Assembly (NCBI GenBank): GCA_004213515.1
Contig: SHAK01000002.1
Span: forward strand, 1 to 64,000
Source: Limisphaerales bacterium
GTDB taxonomy: Bacteria; Verrucomicrobiota; Verrucomicrobiia; Limisphaerales; UBA1096
DNA: 64,000 nt
Direction: 5' to 3'
Below the pieces are notes generated by a model. That model saw only the letters and a list, made by a program, of their open reading frames with translations, searched no databases and was not told the DNA's origin. The translations under genes and the position numbers were made by a program. Below, in pieces: positions 55,322-63,070 of the stretch. Position 1 is the stretch's first letter; each line of letters begins with the position of its first letter.

Positions 55322-56578
55322 TTAAAGACCTAGCCTTCGAGTATGATAAGCAAGCCGTTGATCTGCTGTCATCGATGAAAAATCAGGACGTCCATTAACA
55401 TCTTTTGGCCAGTCAGAATTGGTGACACTTTTAGATTTAGTTTCAGATCTGCTTTGTTTGGCTATGGGGTTTTTTGTTACATTTATGCTAGTTTTGCACC
55501 CATCATCCCCATAACGCATAGATTGTTCAGTAAGCTCAAGATCCTTTTCTAGTGTCCGGTTTGGAATAATACCTTTGCCCTGTAATACACCATGATAGGC
55601 ATGAACAGCTTCCTCTGGTAAAATCTTATCTTCAGAAATAAGCCTCAAAAACTCAATAAACGCCAACTGATGTTCGGCGTTATTAATCTTGCGACCAAAG
55701 AGAGCCAATCTTGCTCCATATTTTTTAGCATCATGCAATAATCTAAAAGCGTCATATGTAGTCCCAGCACTACCCCCCAACACGCCAACAGCCATATTTG
55801 AATCGTACTGGCAAATCTCTTCCATATATCGTGGGCCATGATAAACAATTTTAAGAAAAACAGGCCTACCAACTTCTGTTATTCCAGCGAGTGTTCTTAA
55901 GATCTGATCATTAATAAACTCACCCAATTTATTCTCTGGAATTCCACTATCAGTATTAGGGTCAAAAACTTCTAAAAAGTATCGAAATTTTTTGCGCTCA
56001 GCCTCTTTACGAAATTCATGAAACATCTCTATTGTTCTTTTATCCTTCTCAAGATCATTGAGATAAGTAACCGAGTAAAGTCCCAGATTTGCACCAGGAA
56101 ATTCATCAGTACTGCGATCACAATCAAGTTGACCGCACTGAATATGGTCAATACTAGCAGACCGAAATGGCTGAGCAGGCTGACTCAAATAATTGCCATG
56201 CCGTACAGCCCACACATCAGTTGCATCATTTGCCCTAGCAGCTGGAGTAATGTGTGAATTACTAAAGAGCCCCTCCTTAATAGTAAGCTGTTCATTAACA
56301 TGGGCTGACATAAGCATAATATCAACCAAACCTTGCGCCACAACTTCACGAATAATGTCTAAAAATTCGGGTAAATTACGATGACCAAACTCGTCACGAG
56401 TCCAGATTTCAGGCGAAAACTGTGCTGGATGTAATCCCAACTTTGAAAGATAACGGCGCTTACCAAGTGCTGGAATACCAAAAGCCATATCCGGATCCTT
56501 CGCATCGGCAATGATGAATGAATCTCGCGCCGCAGGGTTTTCCCTGTAAGCTGCAAGCTTGGAGTCTAGCGATTTCAT
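55322..56578 (-). CDS. TIM-barrel aldolase-like protein with encapsulation-peptide-like tail (last BMC operon gene)
   Basis: This is a 418-aa protein whose enzyme I cannot name. The core (to about 355) looks like a (beta/alpha)8 barrel of the DeoC/LacD class I aldolase type: VDIMLMSAHV and HIQCGQLDCD in the early strands, VFLKIVYHGP with a Lys placed like the Schiff-base Lys, and MAVGVLGGSAGTTYDAF like a phosphate loop. A Ser/Lys-rich linker (about 365-390) leads to GRPDFSSMTADQRLAYHTRR at the extreme C-terminus, which is predicted to be an amphipathic helix, the form of BMC encapsulation peptides. It starts 27 bases after the class II aldolase. Possible roles are a second aldolase or an aldehyde-handling enzyme inside the shell. 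Confidence 0.7.
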   Translation of the reverse strand: MKSLDSKLAAYRENPAARDSFIIADAKDPDMAFGIPALGKRRYLSKLGLHPAQFSPEIWTRDEFGHRNLPEFLDIIREVVAQGLVDIMLMSAHVNEQLTIKEGLFSNSHITPAARANDATDVWAVRHGNYLSQPAQPFRSASIDHIQCGQLDCDRSTDEFPGANLGLYSVTYLNDLEKDKRTIEMFHEFRKEAERKKFRYFLEVFDPNTDSGIPENKLGEFINDQILRTLAGITEVGRPVFLKIVYHGPRYMEEICQYDSNMAVGVLGGSAGTTYDAFRLLHDAKKYGARLALFGRKINNAEHQLAFIEFLRLISEDKILPEEAVHAYHGVLQGKGIIPNRTLEKDLELTEQSMRYGDDGCKTSINVTKNPIAKQSRSETKSKSVTNSDWPKDVNGRPDFSSMTADQRLAYHTRRLGL

Positions 56579-56605
56579 TAGGCTCTCATCATAGAGCTAA
56601 AAAAC

Positions 56606-57682
56606 TCAACCCTTAAGGCGATTAAGAATTTCATCTGTAACTGCTTTCACAACTGTTTCAGCCTCTGGATCAGTTGCTTGATTAGCATTCCCTACAGATT
56701 GATTAGGCACCTCACATGTAACACCTGGGCGCCACTCATTATTATCACACAACTCACATTCCTTTAAACCAATTCTTGGGTCAGGAACGCCCAACTTTTG
56801 TTTTATGTCCAGAAGATCCTTTAAGTGTTTAGGTGAGAATTGTTTTGGCTTAACCCCTAGCTGAGTCGTAACAAGTACAGTTCGGCAATAGGCTTCAACA
56901 ATCTCCATCTTGAAATATGCATCCTCAATGGTATTACTCCAAGAAACAACACCGTGATTCTCCATTAAAATAGTGTTATGCTGATCAACTAACTCTGCAA
57001 CCTTAAGTCCCATCTCAGGAGTGCCCGGTGTTTCATAAGGTGCAATCGGAACACGACCAATAAAAACTTCTATCTCAGGAATCATACAAGTTGGTGGTTG
57101 TACTCCCGCCACTGCAAATCCGGTTGCATAAGGAGGATGCGCATGGGAAACAGCTCTTGCCTTTGGCTGTGCCTTCATGATCGAAAGGTGCATTAGAATT
57201 TCACTAGTGCGATTCTTAATGCCTGCTAATTGATTTCCTTCAAGATCTACCAAACATAAATCTTCGGGTTTCATAAAACCTTTGGAGACAAGAGTAGGAG
57301 TGCAAAGCACGACATCTTCAGTTAAACGAATAGAAAGATTACCACCATTTCCATCAACATATGCCCGCTGCCACAAACGACGTCCCACATCACAAATCTG
57401 CTCCTTTAATTCATGTACTGCAGGACTATTAAACAACCTTTCAATATCTGTTTTTGAGGAGTTTGCCCGAACAGATTGATCAATTCCATTTTCGTCTAGC
57501 GCCCCGTTATTTTTAGATGTTGTAGCCGATACATGGCCTCCAGATCTCTTGACGAGCTTCACATCTAATTCATTAAGGCGATCACGTGCTGAAGGAGTAA
57601 TTACCGCATTCGAAGGAATGCTTTCAAGTCCTCCTCCTCGATGTAGTTCTTCAATATCCTTTACACTATAAACTTTCTTCAT
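56606..57682 (-). CDS. Class II aldolase (fuculose/rhamnulose-1-phosphate aldolase type) with extra N- and C-terminal domains
   Basis: Class II aldolases cleave deoxyhexulose 1-phosphates to DHAP and lactaldehyde using zinc. This 358-aa protein carries the zinc ligands His180 and His182 (SHAHPPYAT) and His243 (ENHG), and Glu161 (TSEILMH) as acid-base. The core is ~90-320. The N-terminal ~45 residues (MKKVYSVKDIEELHRGGG, VITPSARDRLNELDVKLV) form a small separate domain seen in some BMC-linked proteins. The last ~20 residues (ETVVKAVTDEILNRLKG) look like an encapsulation peptide after a linker. It is the core enzyme of the PVC-type BMC by analogy. Confidence 0.9.
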   Translation of the reverse strand: MKKVYSVKDIEELHRGGGLESIPSNAVITPSARDRLNELDVKLVKRSGGHVSATTSKNNGALDENGIDQSVRANSSKTDIERLFNSPAVHELKEQICDVGRRLWQRAYVDGNGGNLSIRLTEDVVLCTPTLVSKGFMKPEDLCLVDLEGNQLAGIKNRTSEILMHLSIMKAQPKARAVSHAHPPYATGFAVAGVQPPTCMIPEIEVFIGRVPIAPYETPGTPEMGLKVAELVDQHNTILMENHGVVSWSNTIEDAYFKMEIVEAYCRTVLVTTQLGVKPKQFSPKHLKDLLDIKQKLGVPDPRIGLKECELCDNNEWRPGVTCEVPNQSVGNANQATDPEAETVVKAVTDEILNRLKG

Positions 57683-57694
57683 TTGATATTTAAA

Positions 57695-57997
57695 TTATTT
57701 CTTTGGTTGATGATTCACACTATCTACAAGAGCAACATTAATTGCGTCTATTGGAGTTCGTTCCGTAAACGGAGATGCCGCTTCCCTCCCCTCAATAAAT
57801 CCAATTGTCTGTCCAACATCTCCACCAAGTGCATCATAAACTACTAAACTCGGTTCTGCTGTAATACCCATTGGAGGATTATCGCCGCTCTGAAACTGAT
57901 CACGGGTATAAGGGTTAACGATTAGCCAACGTCCACCTTCAAAAGCTGAAATTGACTGACTGAAGGTTACACGTCCAATGACTTTACCTAATCTCAT
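57695..57997 (-). CDS. BMC-P vertex shell protein (EutN/CcmL type), paralog 1
   Basis: This 100-aa pentamer-forming protein closes a vertex of the polyhedral shell. MRLGKVIGRVTFSQSISAF, RWLIVNPYTRDQFQ and VVYDALGGDVGQTIGFIEG match the OB-like EutN/CcmL fold. It overlaps the upstream BMC-P gene by 4 bases. It is the most divergent of the three BMC-P proteins, with VYDALGGDVG in place of the usual AIDxxGAG. Three BMC-P genes are typical of PVC-type loci. Confidence 0.95.
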   Translation of the reverse strand: MRLGKVIGRVTFSQSISAFEGGRWLIVNPYTRDQFQSGDNPPMGITAEPSLVVYDALGGDVGQTIGFIEGREAASPFTERTPIDAINVALVDSVNHQPKK

Positions 57998-58272
57998 GCT
58001 CTTTTTTCTTCCTCCATTCGGTCTATTATTCCTGTTATCATCATTCGAACTGGACTGCGTTTATCTCCTACCACGTTTCTTGCAGCAGCACCATCAGACG
58101 TTACAACCACTCGCTGATGCATTCCTGCACCATAAGGGTCAATGGCAATAATAGGTGTACCATCATTTTCACCCTCGAGATCAATTGGCTGACAAACAAC
58201 CATTCGCCAACCATCAAGGCTTGAATGCTTGCGTGTTGCAACAACGTTACCTTCAACTCGAGCAAGGCGCAT
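57994..58272 (-). CDS. BMC-P vertex shell protein, paralog 2
   Basis: This 92-aa EutN/CcmL-type protein reads MRLARVEGNVVATRKHSSL, IIAIDPYGAGMHQRVVVTSDG and ITGIIDRMEEE. The GAG turn is the family signature. It is 2 bases after the aldehyde dehydrogenase stop and overlaps the next BMC-P gene (ATGA-type), so its translation is coupled to both. Confidence 0.95.
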   Translation of the reverse strand: MRLARVEGNVVATRKHSSLDGWRMVVCQPIDLEGENDGTPIIAIDPYGAGMHQRVVVTSDGAAARNVVGDKRSPVRMMITGIIDRMEEEKRA

Positions 58273-58274
58273 AT

Positions 58275-59747
58275 CTAGTATATTCTTAAGTTATCAACCA
58301 TAACACAGCGACGCACACGGGTGAATGTTCTCGGATTAGTCACGCCTTCTCCAGTCGGGGTTGCAATTGAAAAACTTAAGTAACCTTCACCTCCCAAACC
58401 TAAGCCAGCCATAGAAGGGCCATTCTTAACAAATAGTGTGGTATCAAGCGCTCGCCCCATAGCTGTCATATTATTGACATCGTGCGAGTGGATGATCGCC
58501 GTATGGCGATAATTGTGCTCTGACTTCTTTGCTGCAGCGATACCTTCATCAATAGTACGAACACGAACTATCGGAAGCATTGGCATCATCTGCTCTTCTT
58601 CAACAAAAAGATGATCAGGACGTGTCTCTGCAAAAAGCAGTTGTGTTCCAGAAGATACATTGACACCGGCAGCCTGAGCCAAAACTGAGACATCCTTACC
58701 TATAAAATCCTTATTCGTTGCAGCATGGCCACACCCTGCGCCTTTTCCTTCTGGAAATACAAATGCAGCTTGCGTCAATGCATCAAGCTGAGAGTTATTT
58801 AATCGGACCGCAGCGTGACGCTCCATTGCGCCCATGAAATCATCAGCGATACTATCCAAAACAAATATCTGTTTTTCACCAATGCAAAGAAGATTATTGT
58901 CATAGCTTGCCCCCTGCACTACACAGCGCGCTGCACGATCTATATCTGCCGTATTATCGACAAGTACAGGAGGGTTGCCTGGTCCTGCACAGATGGCTCG
59001 CTTTCCCGTCTTCATTGCAGCCGCAACAACTCCTGGCCCGCCAGTGACACACAACAAACGAACGTTTTCGTTGCCGCACATTTCCTTAAACGAATCAAAA
59101 GTTGGTTGCTCGATTATACATGCAATGTTTTCGATACCAATTGAACGATAAATTGCTTCATTAAATTTACGAACTGCCATTGCAGCACACTGAGCAGCGG
59201 CTGGATGAGCGTTGAATACCACTGCATTACCTGCTGCAACAATATTAACAATATTCCCAGCAAGTGTAGGGATCGAATGAGTAGAAGGAGTAACTGCACC
59301 AACTACACCAAATGGGGTATACTCTTCCAATGTGATTCCATTATCTCCGCTTCGCCCTTCAGGCCTAAGCCACTCAACACCAGGAACATCACGAATAATA
59401 TGAAGCTTCTCGATCTTATGATCTAATCGTCCGATTTTGGATTCCTCAAGCTCAATTCGCCCCCAATCATCAGCATTGGTCTCACACATGCCTTTAACGA
59501 TTTCAATGATTTTTCGGCGCGCCCCAATACCCTGATTTCGTAGTTGAATAAAAGCCTCTGCAGCTGCTTCGCAGGCGTCATTTGCATTTTTAAAAACACC
59601 AAAATCCTTACTACTGCTGCCTTTGCCGCTGCAGCCACAAGATCCATTATCACTTTTTACATCTTGAATGGAAGAGTCACCACCCAAGCGCCCTAAAACA
59701 TCTTGGATGACATCTTTGATCAACGCTTCGTTAACTGCATTAGCCAT
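58275..59747 (-). CDS. BMC-targeted CoA-acylating aldehyde dehydrogenase (PduP-like)
   Basis: This 490-aa enzyme turns an aldehyde, CoA and NAD+ into acyl-CoA and NADH. The N-terminus ANEALIKDVIQDVLGRLGG-like (about 3-22) is an encapsulation helix, followed by a Gly/Ser/Cys linker (GSCGCSGKGSSS). The catalytic Cys288 lies in DNNLLCIGEKQ; VTGGPGVV and FNAHPAAAQC are cofactor-site segments. It resembles PduP/EutE. Expected substrate is lactaldehyde or propionaldehyde from the aldolase step; this is inference. It is 43 bases after the third BMC-P gene. Confidence 0.94.
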   Translation of the reverse strand: MANAVNEALIKDVIQDVLGRLGGDSSIQDVKSDNGSCGCSGKGSSSKDFGVFKNANDACEAAAEAFIQLRNQGIGARRKIIEIVKGMCETNADDWGRIELEESKIGRLDHKIEKLHIIRDVPGVEWLRPEGRSGDNGITLEEYTPFGVVGAVTPSTHSIPTLAGNIVNIVAAGNAVVFNAHPAAAQCAAMAVRKFNEAIYRSIGIENIACIIEQPTFDSFKEMCGNENVRLLCVTGGPGVVAAAMKTGKRAICAGPGNPPVLVDNTADIDRAARCVVQGASYDNNLLCIGEKQIFVLDSIADDFMGAMERHAAVRLNNSQLDALTQAAFVFPEGKGAGCGHAATNKDFIGKDVSVLAQAAGVNVSSGTQLLFAETRPDHLFVEEEQMMPMLPIVRVRTIDEGIAAAKKSEHNYRHTAIIHSHDVNNMTAMGRALDTTLFVKNGPSMAGLGLGGEGYLSFSIATPTGEGVTNPRTFTRVRRCVMVDNLRIY

Positions 59748-59790
59748 ATTGATTCCTATAAGTTATATTATTTATTATGATCAATCAGAT

Positions 59791-60114
59791 TTAGATATGA
59801 TCGTCTTTTTTTGCATCAAAAATTATCTGACCTAATACATCCACAGTGTCAACAATGCCCACAACTACAGCATCCACAGGTGCGCTCTTCATATTTGGCG
59901 CCAACCGCGCAGAACTGCCTTGGGTAAACATTATTAACTCCCCTTCTCCGGCACCAACAGAGTCGACTGCTATAATTGTATTTTTTCCGGGGCGAAATTT
60001 GGCTGGATCGCTTTCGTCAACCAATTGAGGACGAACAAGAAGTAACTTTCGGCCACTCAATGCTTCATCCTTCTTGGTCGCGACAACTGACCCCTCTACT
60101 CGGGCAAGGAACAT
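59791..60114 (-). CDS. BMC-P vertex shell protein, paralog 3
   Basis: This 107-aa EutN/CcmL-type protein reads MFLARVEGSVVATKKDEAL, KLLLVRPQLVDE, IIAVDSVGAGEGELIMFTQG and VVVGIVDTVDV. It is closest to the canonical EutN/CcmL pattern of the three. It has a perfect Shine-Dalgarno AAGGAGGT, much stronger than neighbours, so it may be the best-translated vertex protein. Confidence 0.95.
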   Translation of the reverse strand: MFLARVEGSVVATKKDEALSGRKLLLVRPQLVDESDPAKFRPGKNTIIAVDSVGAGEGELIMFTQGSSARLAPNMKSAPVDAVVVGIVDTVDVLGQIIFDAKKDDHI

Positions 60115-60120
60115 TCCTGT

Positions 60121-60128
60121 ACCTCCTT
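60121..60128 (-). promoter_or_regulatory. Strong Shine-Dalgarno of BMC-P paralog 3
   Basis: On the minus strand AAGGAGGT is followed by six bases and the ATG at 60114. It is a full anti-16S match, unlike most starts in this window, which show weak or no such site. Confidence 0.8.
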
Positions 60129-60414
60129 ATTTCTTGGTTTTTGGTAAAACCGTAGCGACGTCACTATGTGGACGCGCTATTACGTGCACACTTACAACTT
60201 CACCTCCAATGGCTTTAACGGCTTCCGCACCAGCATCAGTTGCGGCTTTCACTGCAGCAACATCTCCGGTAACACAGGCGCTAACGAGAGCATTGCCAAC
60301 TTGCTGCATCGGCCCAGACAACTCCACATTTGCGGATTTTAGCATGGCGTCGGTTCCTTCAACCAAGGCAACAAGGCCTCGAGTTTCTATCAATCCTATA
60401 GCTTGTTGAGACAT
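60127..60414 (-). CDS. BMC-H hexameric shell protein, paralog 1
   Basis: This 95-aa protein forms the facet hexamer. [36 protein letters not shown] and VVSVHVIARPHSDV are typical BMC domain segments. The pore loop reads QQVGNALV, different from its two paralogs. It lies 12 bases before BMC-P paralog 3 and 33 bases after the kinase. Confidence 0.96.
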   Translation of the reverse strand: MSQQAIGLIETRGLVALVEGTDAMLKSANVELSGPMQQVGNALVSACVTGDVAAVKAATDAGAEAVKAIGGEVVSVHVIARPHSDVATVLPKTKK

Positions 60415-60447
60415 ATTATTTCTTTGTTTTTGTTATTTTAAAAAAAG

Positions 60448-61638
60448 TTAGTTTTGTTTGTTTTCTAAAAATCGCTTCACTTCACGAGCCACCACTAGCT
60501 CCTCATTAGTTGGTATTACCAACACCTTAACTGTAGAATTTTCCGAGCTAATAATGGCTTCTTCTGCTTTTATGGAACCATTCTTGGATGGATCCAATTC
60601 AATTCCTATCTGGTCCATATTTGCACAAATTTCTGCACGAATTTCTGCACGGTTTTCACCAATTCCAGCAGTAAACACGAGAGCATCTAGTCCATTGAGT
60701 TGAGCCATGTATGCTCCAATCCAGTGGCGTACTGATTTCACAAATACTTCCAAAGCCAATCGAGCATTTGCATCTCCACTGTCTGCCGCAGATTGTATAT
60801 CGCGAATATCATTGTACTTTCCGCTCAATCCCTTAAGCCCACTCTCATTACACAACGCATGTTCAACTTCATCAACCGAGAGACCGTCTCGTCGCATCAT
60901 GTGAAGCACAGCCATAGAGTCTAGATCCCCTACACGATTATTATGTGGTAAACCAGACTGAGGGCTTAGGCCCATACTATTACCAATTGCCGCTCCATTG
61001 AGAATACCAGTAACAGAAGAACTACCACCAAGGTGACATGAAACCACTCTGAACATTGAACCCTCAACTTGTGAACTCACCTCATCAACATAAAGATTAC
61101 GCGCACGGCTAGCCACGTCTTCTCGACCTAGAATTTCTGCTGACCTTTCCGCAATAAACTTGTGACTTGCTCCATGAAAACCCCATCGCCGGACTCCAGC
61201 ATCATACCAACTTTTAGGTACTGCATAGCGGCGGGATGACTCTGGCATCCATTGGTAAAAAGCCGTTTCAAATAGACCCACTAAAGGTGTCTCTGGCATC
61301 TTCTCCGCAAATAACCTTATACCACTAATATAAGGCGGATTATGAGCGGGCGCGACGTAGTTGCATTTTTCCATGGACTCAACGACTTGTTCCGTTAACT
61401 CAAGACAACCAGTAAGCCCCTCGGCCATAATAGTCTTGAATCCAACCGCATTAAGATCAGCCTCAGAGGTAATCCACCCTCCCTCCTTCAATTCAGACTG
61501 CACTTGCTCAATTGCCGCAGAGTGATCATTGACACGTTCAATGCCACCCTTAACTAACAGCTCTCCTTCACCGCTTGAAAAATCAAACAAGCGATATTTC
61601 ATAGAAGTAGATCCGAGGTTAGCAATGAGAATTTTCAC
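60448..61638 (-). CDS. Acetate/propionate kinase-family protein with altered active-site motifs
   Basis: This 396-aa ASKHA kinase would take an acyl phosphate and ADP to the acid and ATP, giving the energy yield of the BMC pathway. NLGSTSMKYRLF (Asn7, Lys14), GFHGASH (His155), VFTAGIGENRAEIR and VIPTNEELVVARE are conserved. Several residues known in acetate kinase are changed: the GHRVVHGGE region (Arg91 in Methanosarcina) is VGFKTIMAEG, the FDTAF Asp is Glu124 (LFETAF), and HLGNG is HLGGS. Those changes suggest a different acyl substrate rather than acetate. It is in the BMC operon and shows no encapsulation helix. Confidence 0.88.
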   Translation of the reverse strand: MKILIANLGSTSMKYRLFDFSSGEGELLVKGGIERVNDHSAAIEQVQSELKEGGWITSEADLNAVGFKTIMAEGLTGCLELTEQVVESMEKCNYVAPAHNPPYISGIRLFAEKMPETPLVGLFETAFYQWMPESSRRYAVPKSWYDAGVRRWGFHGASHKFIAERSAEILGREDVASRARNLYVDEVSSQVEGSMFRVVSCHLGGSSSVTGILNGAAIGNSMGLSPQSGLPHNNRVGDLDSMAVLHMMRRDGLSVDEVEHALCNESGLKGLSGKYNDIRDIQSAADSGDANARLALEVFVKSVRHWIGAYMAQLNGLDALVFTAGIGENRAEIRAEICANMDQIGIELDPSKNGSIKAEEAIISSENSTVKVLVIPTNEELVVAREVKRFLENKQN

Positions 61639-61676
61639 GACTGTTTAAACCAATCGGTTGGCTATGCAAGAATGTA

Positions 61677-61955
61677 TCAAGTTAACCAATCGCCTAATCC
61701 CTTTAAATCCTCATGAGGACGAGGAATAACTTGAACACTGATAACTTCTCCAACATCTGCCGCAGCGGCCGCACCTGCATCAGTAGCTGCCTTTACTGCT
61801 GCTACGTCTCCTCGATAGAAGCCTGTTACTAAACCACTGCCAACTTTATCCCAGCCGGTCATTGTAACATTTGCCGCTTTTAAAGCAGCGTCGCTAGCTT
61901 CCATTAAGGCACAGAAGCCCTTGCACTCAATCATTCCTATTGCTTGTTCAGCCAT
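61677..61955 (-). CDS. BMC-H hexameric shell protein, paralog 2
   Basis: This 92-aa BMC domain protein reads [42 protein letters not shown] and [21 protein letters not shown] is the classic pore loop. A Cys-rich [10 protein letters not shown] segment is unique among the three here. It is 22 bases after BMC-H paralog 3. Confidence 0.97.
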   Translation of the reverse strand: MAEQAIGMIECKGFCALMEASDAALKAANVTMTGWDKVGSGLVTGFYRGDVAAVKAATDAGAAAAADVGEVISVQVIPRPHEDLKGLGDWLT

Positions 61956-61977
61956 AATATTTTTTTCGTTTTAAGTT

Positions 61978-62268
61978 TTATTTGTTAGCTTTACCGGGTG
62001 CTGTACTAAAAGCCTTTAATAATTCCTCGTGAGGACGAGCAATAACATGCGAACTAACCAATTCGCCCACTCGTGCTGCAGCATTGGTTCCCGCATCAAC
62101 GGCTGCCTTAATACTGCCTACGTCTCCTTTGGCTAACACGGTAATTAATCCGCCACCAATTGGGACGGTCTTTACCAAACTCACGTTAGCTGCCTTGACC
62201 ATTGCATCGCTGGCTTCAACACTGCCAACGTATCCCTTGGTCTCGATCATTCCTAGTGCTTCACTCAT
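61978..62268 (-). CDS. BMC-H hexameric shell protein, paralog 3
   Basis: This 96-aa BMC domain protein reads MSEALGMIETKGYVGSVEAS, VKTVPIGGGLITVLAKGDVGSIK and LVSSHVIARPHEELL. The pore loop GGGLI has an extra Gly and lacks a charged residue, so its pore may select differently from paralogs 1 and 2. It is the first shell gene, 29 bases after pduL. Confidence 0.97.
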   Translation of the reverse strand: MSEALGMIETKGYVGSVEASDAMVKAANVSLVKTVPIGGGLITVLAKGDVGSIKAAVDAGTNAAARVGELVSSHVIARPHEELLKAFSTAPGKANK

Positions 62269-62297
62269 AATGTTTTTATTTTACGTTTAAAATTTGA

Positions 62298-62975
62298 TTA
62301 TTTAACCAGCTCACAAGGTGTGTCCGGTTTTAAATTCACAGAGTTGCCTTCGTCAGTATCAATATGCACCTCAAGTTTAAAACTATCATCTACTCGCACT
62401 AACATCTCATCAAAGGTTACCGCGCATGGTCCGCCGACTTTTAACTTCATTCGGTCACCAGCCGACACGCTATAAAATGCTGCATCGTCAGAATTCATAT
62501 GTACATGGCGCTCAGCTCTTATTATACCATCAGGCATTTCAAAAAAACCTTCAGGACCCATAAGCATACCACCAGGAGTTCCTTCTATCTTGCCGGACTG
62601 GCACAACGGAATATCAAAGCCAAGCGCAATTGCATCTGTATATGCTAGTTCAACCTGATTTAATGTTCTGCATGGTCCAAGAATACGCAAATTAGATATA
62701 ATACGACTACGGGGACCAACTAAAGTCACTGTCTCTTTAGCAGCAAACTGCCCGTCCTGATATAACCACTTCATCGGCGTAAGTTGATGATCCTTGCCAA
62801 AAAGTGATTCAACCGCTTCCTGAGTAAGATGACAGTGACGCGCGCTAACATTAACCACCAAAGGATTGGGTGCCTGTCCAGTGGCGGGCACTGTCTTACC
62901 CATTCGCTGGTAAACCGCTTGGCGAACTAAATGTTCCACCACTGCGCGATGAACTTTGTTAGACTGACTCTCCAT
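62298..62975 (-). CDS. pduL: PduL-type phosphotransacylase, BMC-targeted
   Basis: PduL swaps CoA for phosphate on the acyl group and so returns CoA to the aldehyde dehydrogenase. This 225-aa protein has the two His motifs that bind zinc: RHCHL (His47/His49) and RHVHM (His157/His159). The N-terminal NKVHRAVVEHLVRQAVYQRM (about 6-25) is an amphipathic encapsulation helix. It is the first gene of the BMC operon. It is unrelated to the classical Pta. Confidence 0.95.
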   Translation of the reverse strand: MESQSNKVHRAVVEHLVRQAVYQRMGKTVPATGQAPNPLVVNVSARHCHLTQEAVESLFGKDHQLTPMKWLYQDGQFAAKETVTLVGPRSRIISNLRILGPCRTLNQVELAYTDAIALGFDIPLCQSGKIEGTPGGMLMGPEGFFEMPDGIIRAERHVHMNSDDAAFYSVSAGDRMKLKVGGPCAVTFDEMLVRVDDSFKLEVHIDTDEGNSVNLKPDTPCELVK

Positions 62976-63010
62976 ATTTAACTATTCGCGAAGAACAAAA
63001 AACCAATTAC

Positions 63011-63039
63011 ATGATAGTTCGTCAACAAAAAACTTGCAA
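63011..63039 (-). promoter_or_regulatory. Candidate promoter of the BMC operon
   Basis: On the minus strand TTGCAA (63039-63034), a 17-base spacer and TATCAT (63016-63011) point to pduL, whose ATG is at 62975. The hexamers match the sigma-70 consensus at four and five positions. The region lies between the operon and the divergent regulator. Confidence 0.5.
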
Positions 63040-63048
63040 AATCTATCA
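63012..63048. promoter_or_regulatory. Inverted-repeat operator candidate for the DeoR regulator
   Basis: TGATAG (63012-63017) and CTATCA (63043-63048) form a 6-bp inverted repeat with 25 bases between. It covers the -10 of the BMC operon promoter candidate and lies upstream of the regulator start. This fits a repressor operator, but short inverted repeats also occur by chance. Confidence 0.35.
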
Positions 63049-63070
63049 ATTTCTACCAAATTATTTGCTT

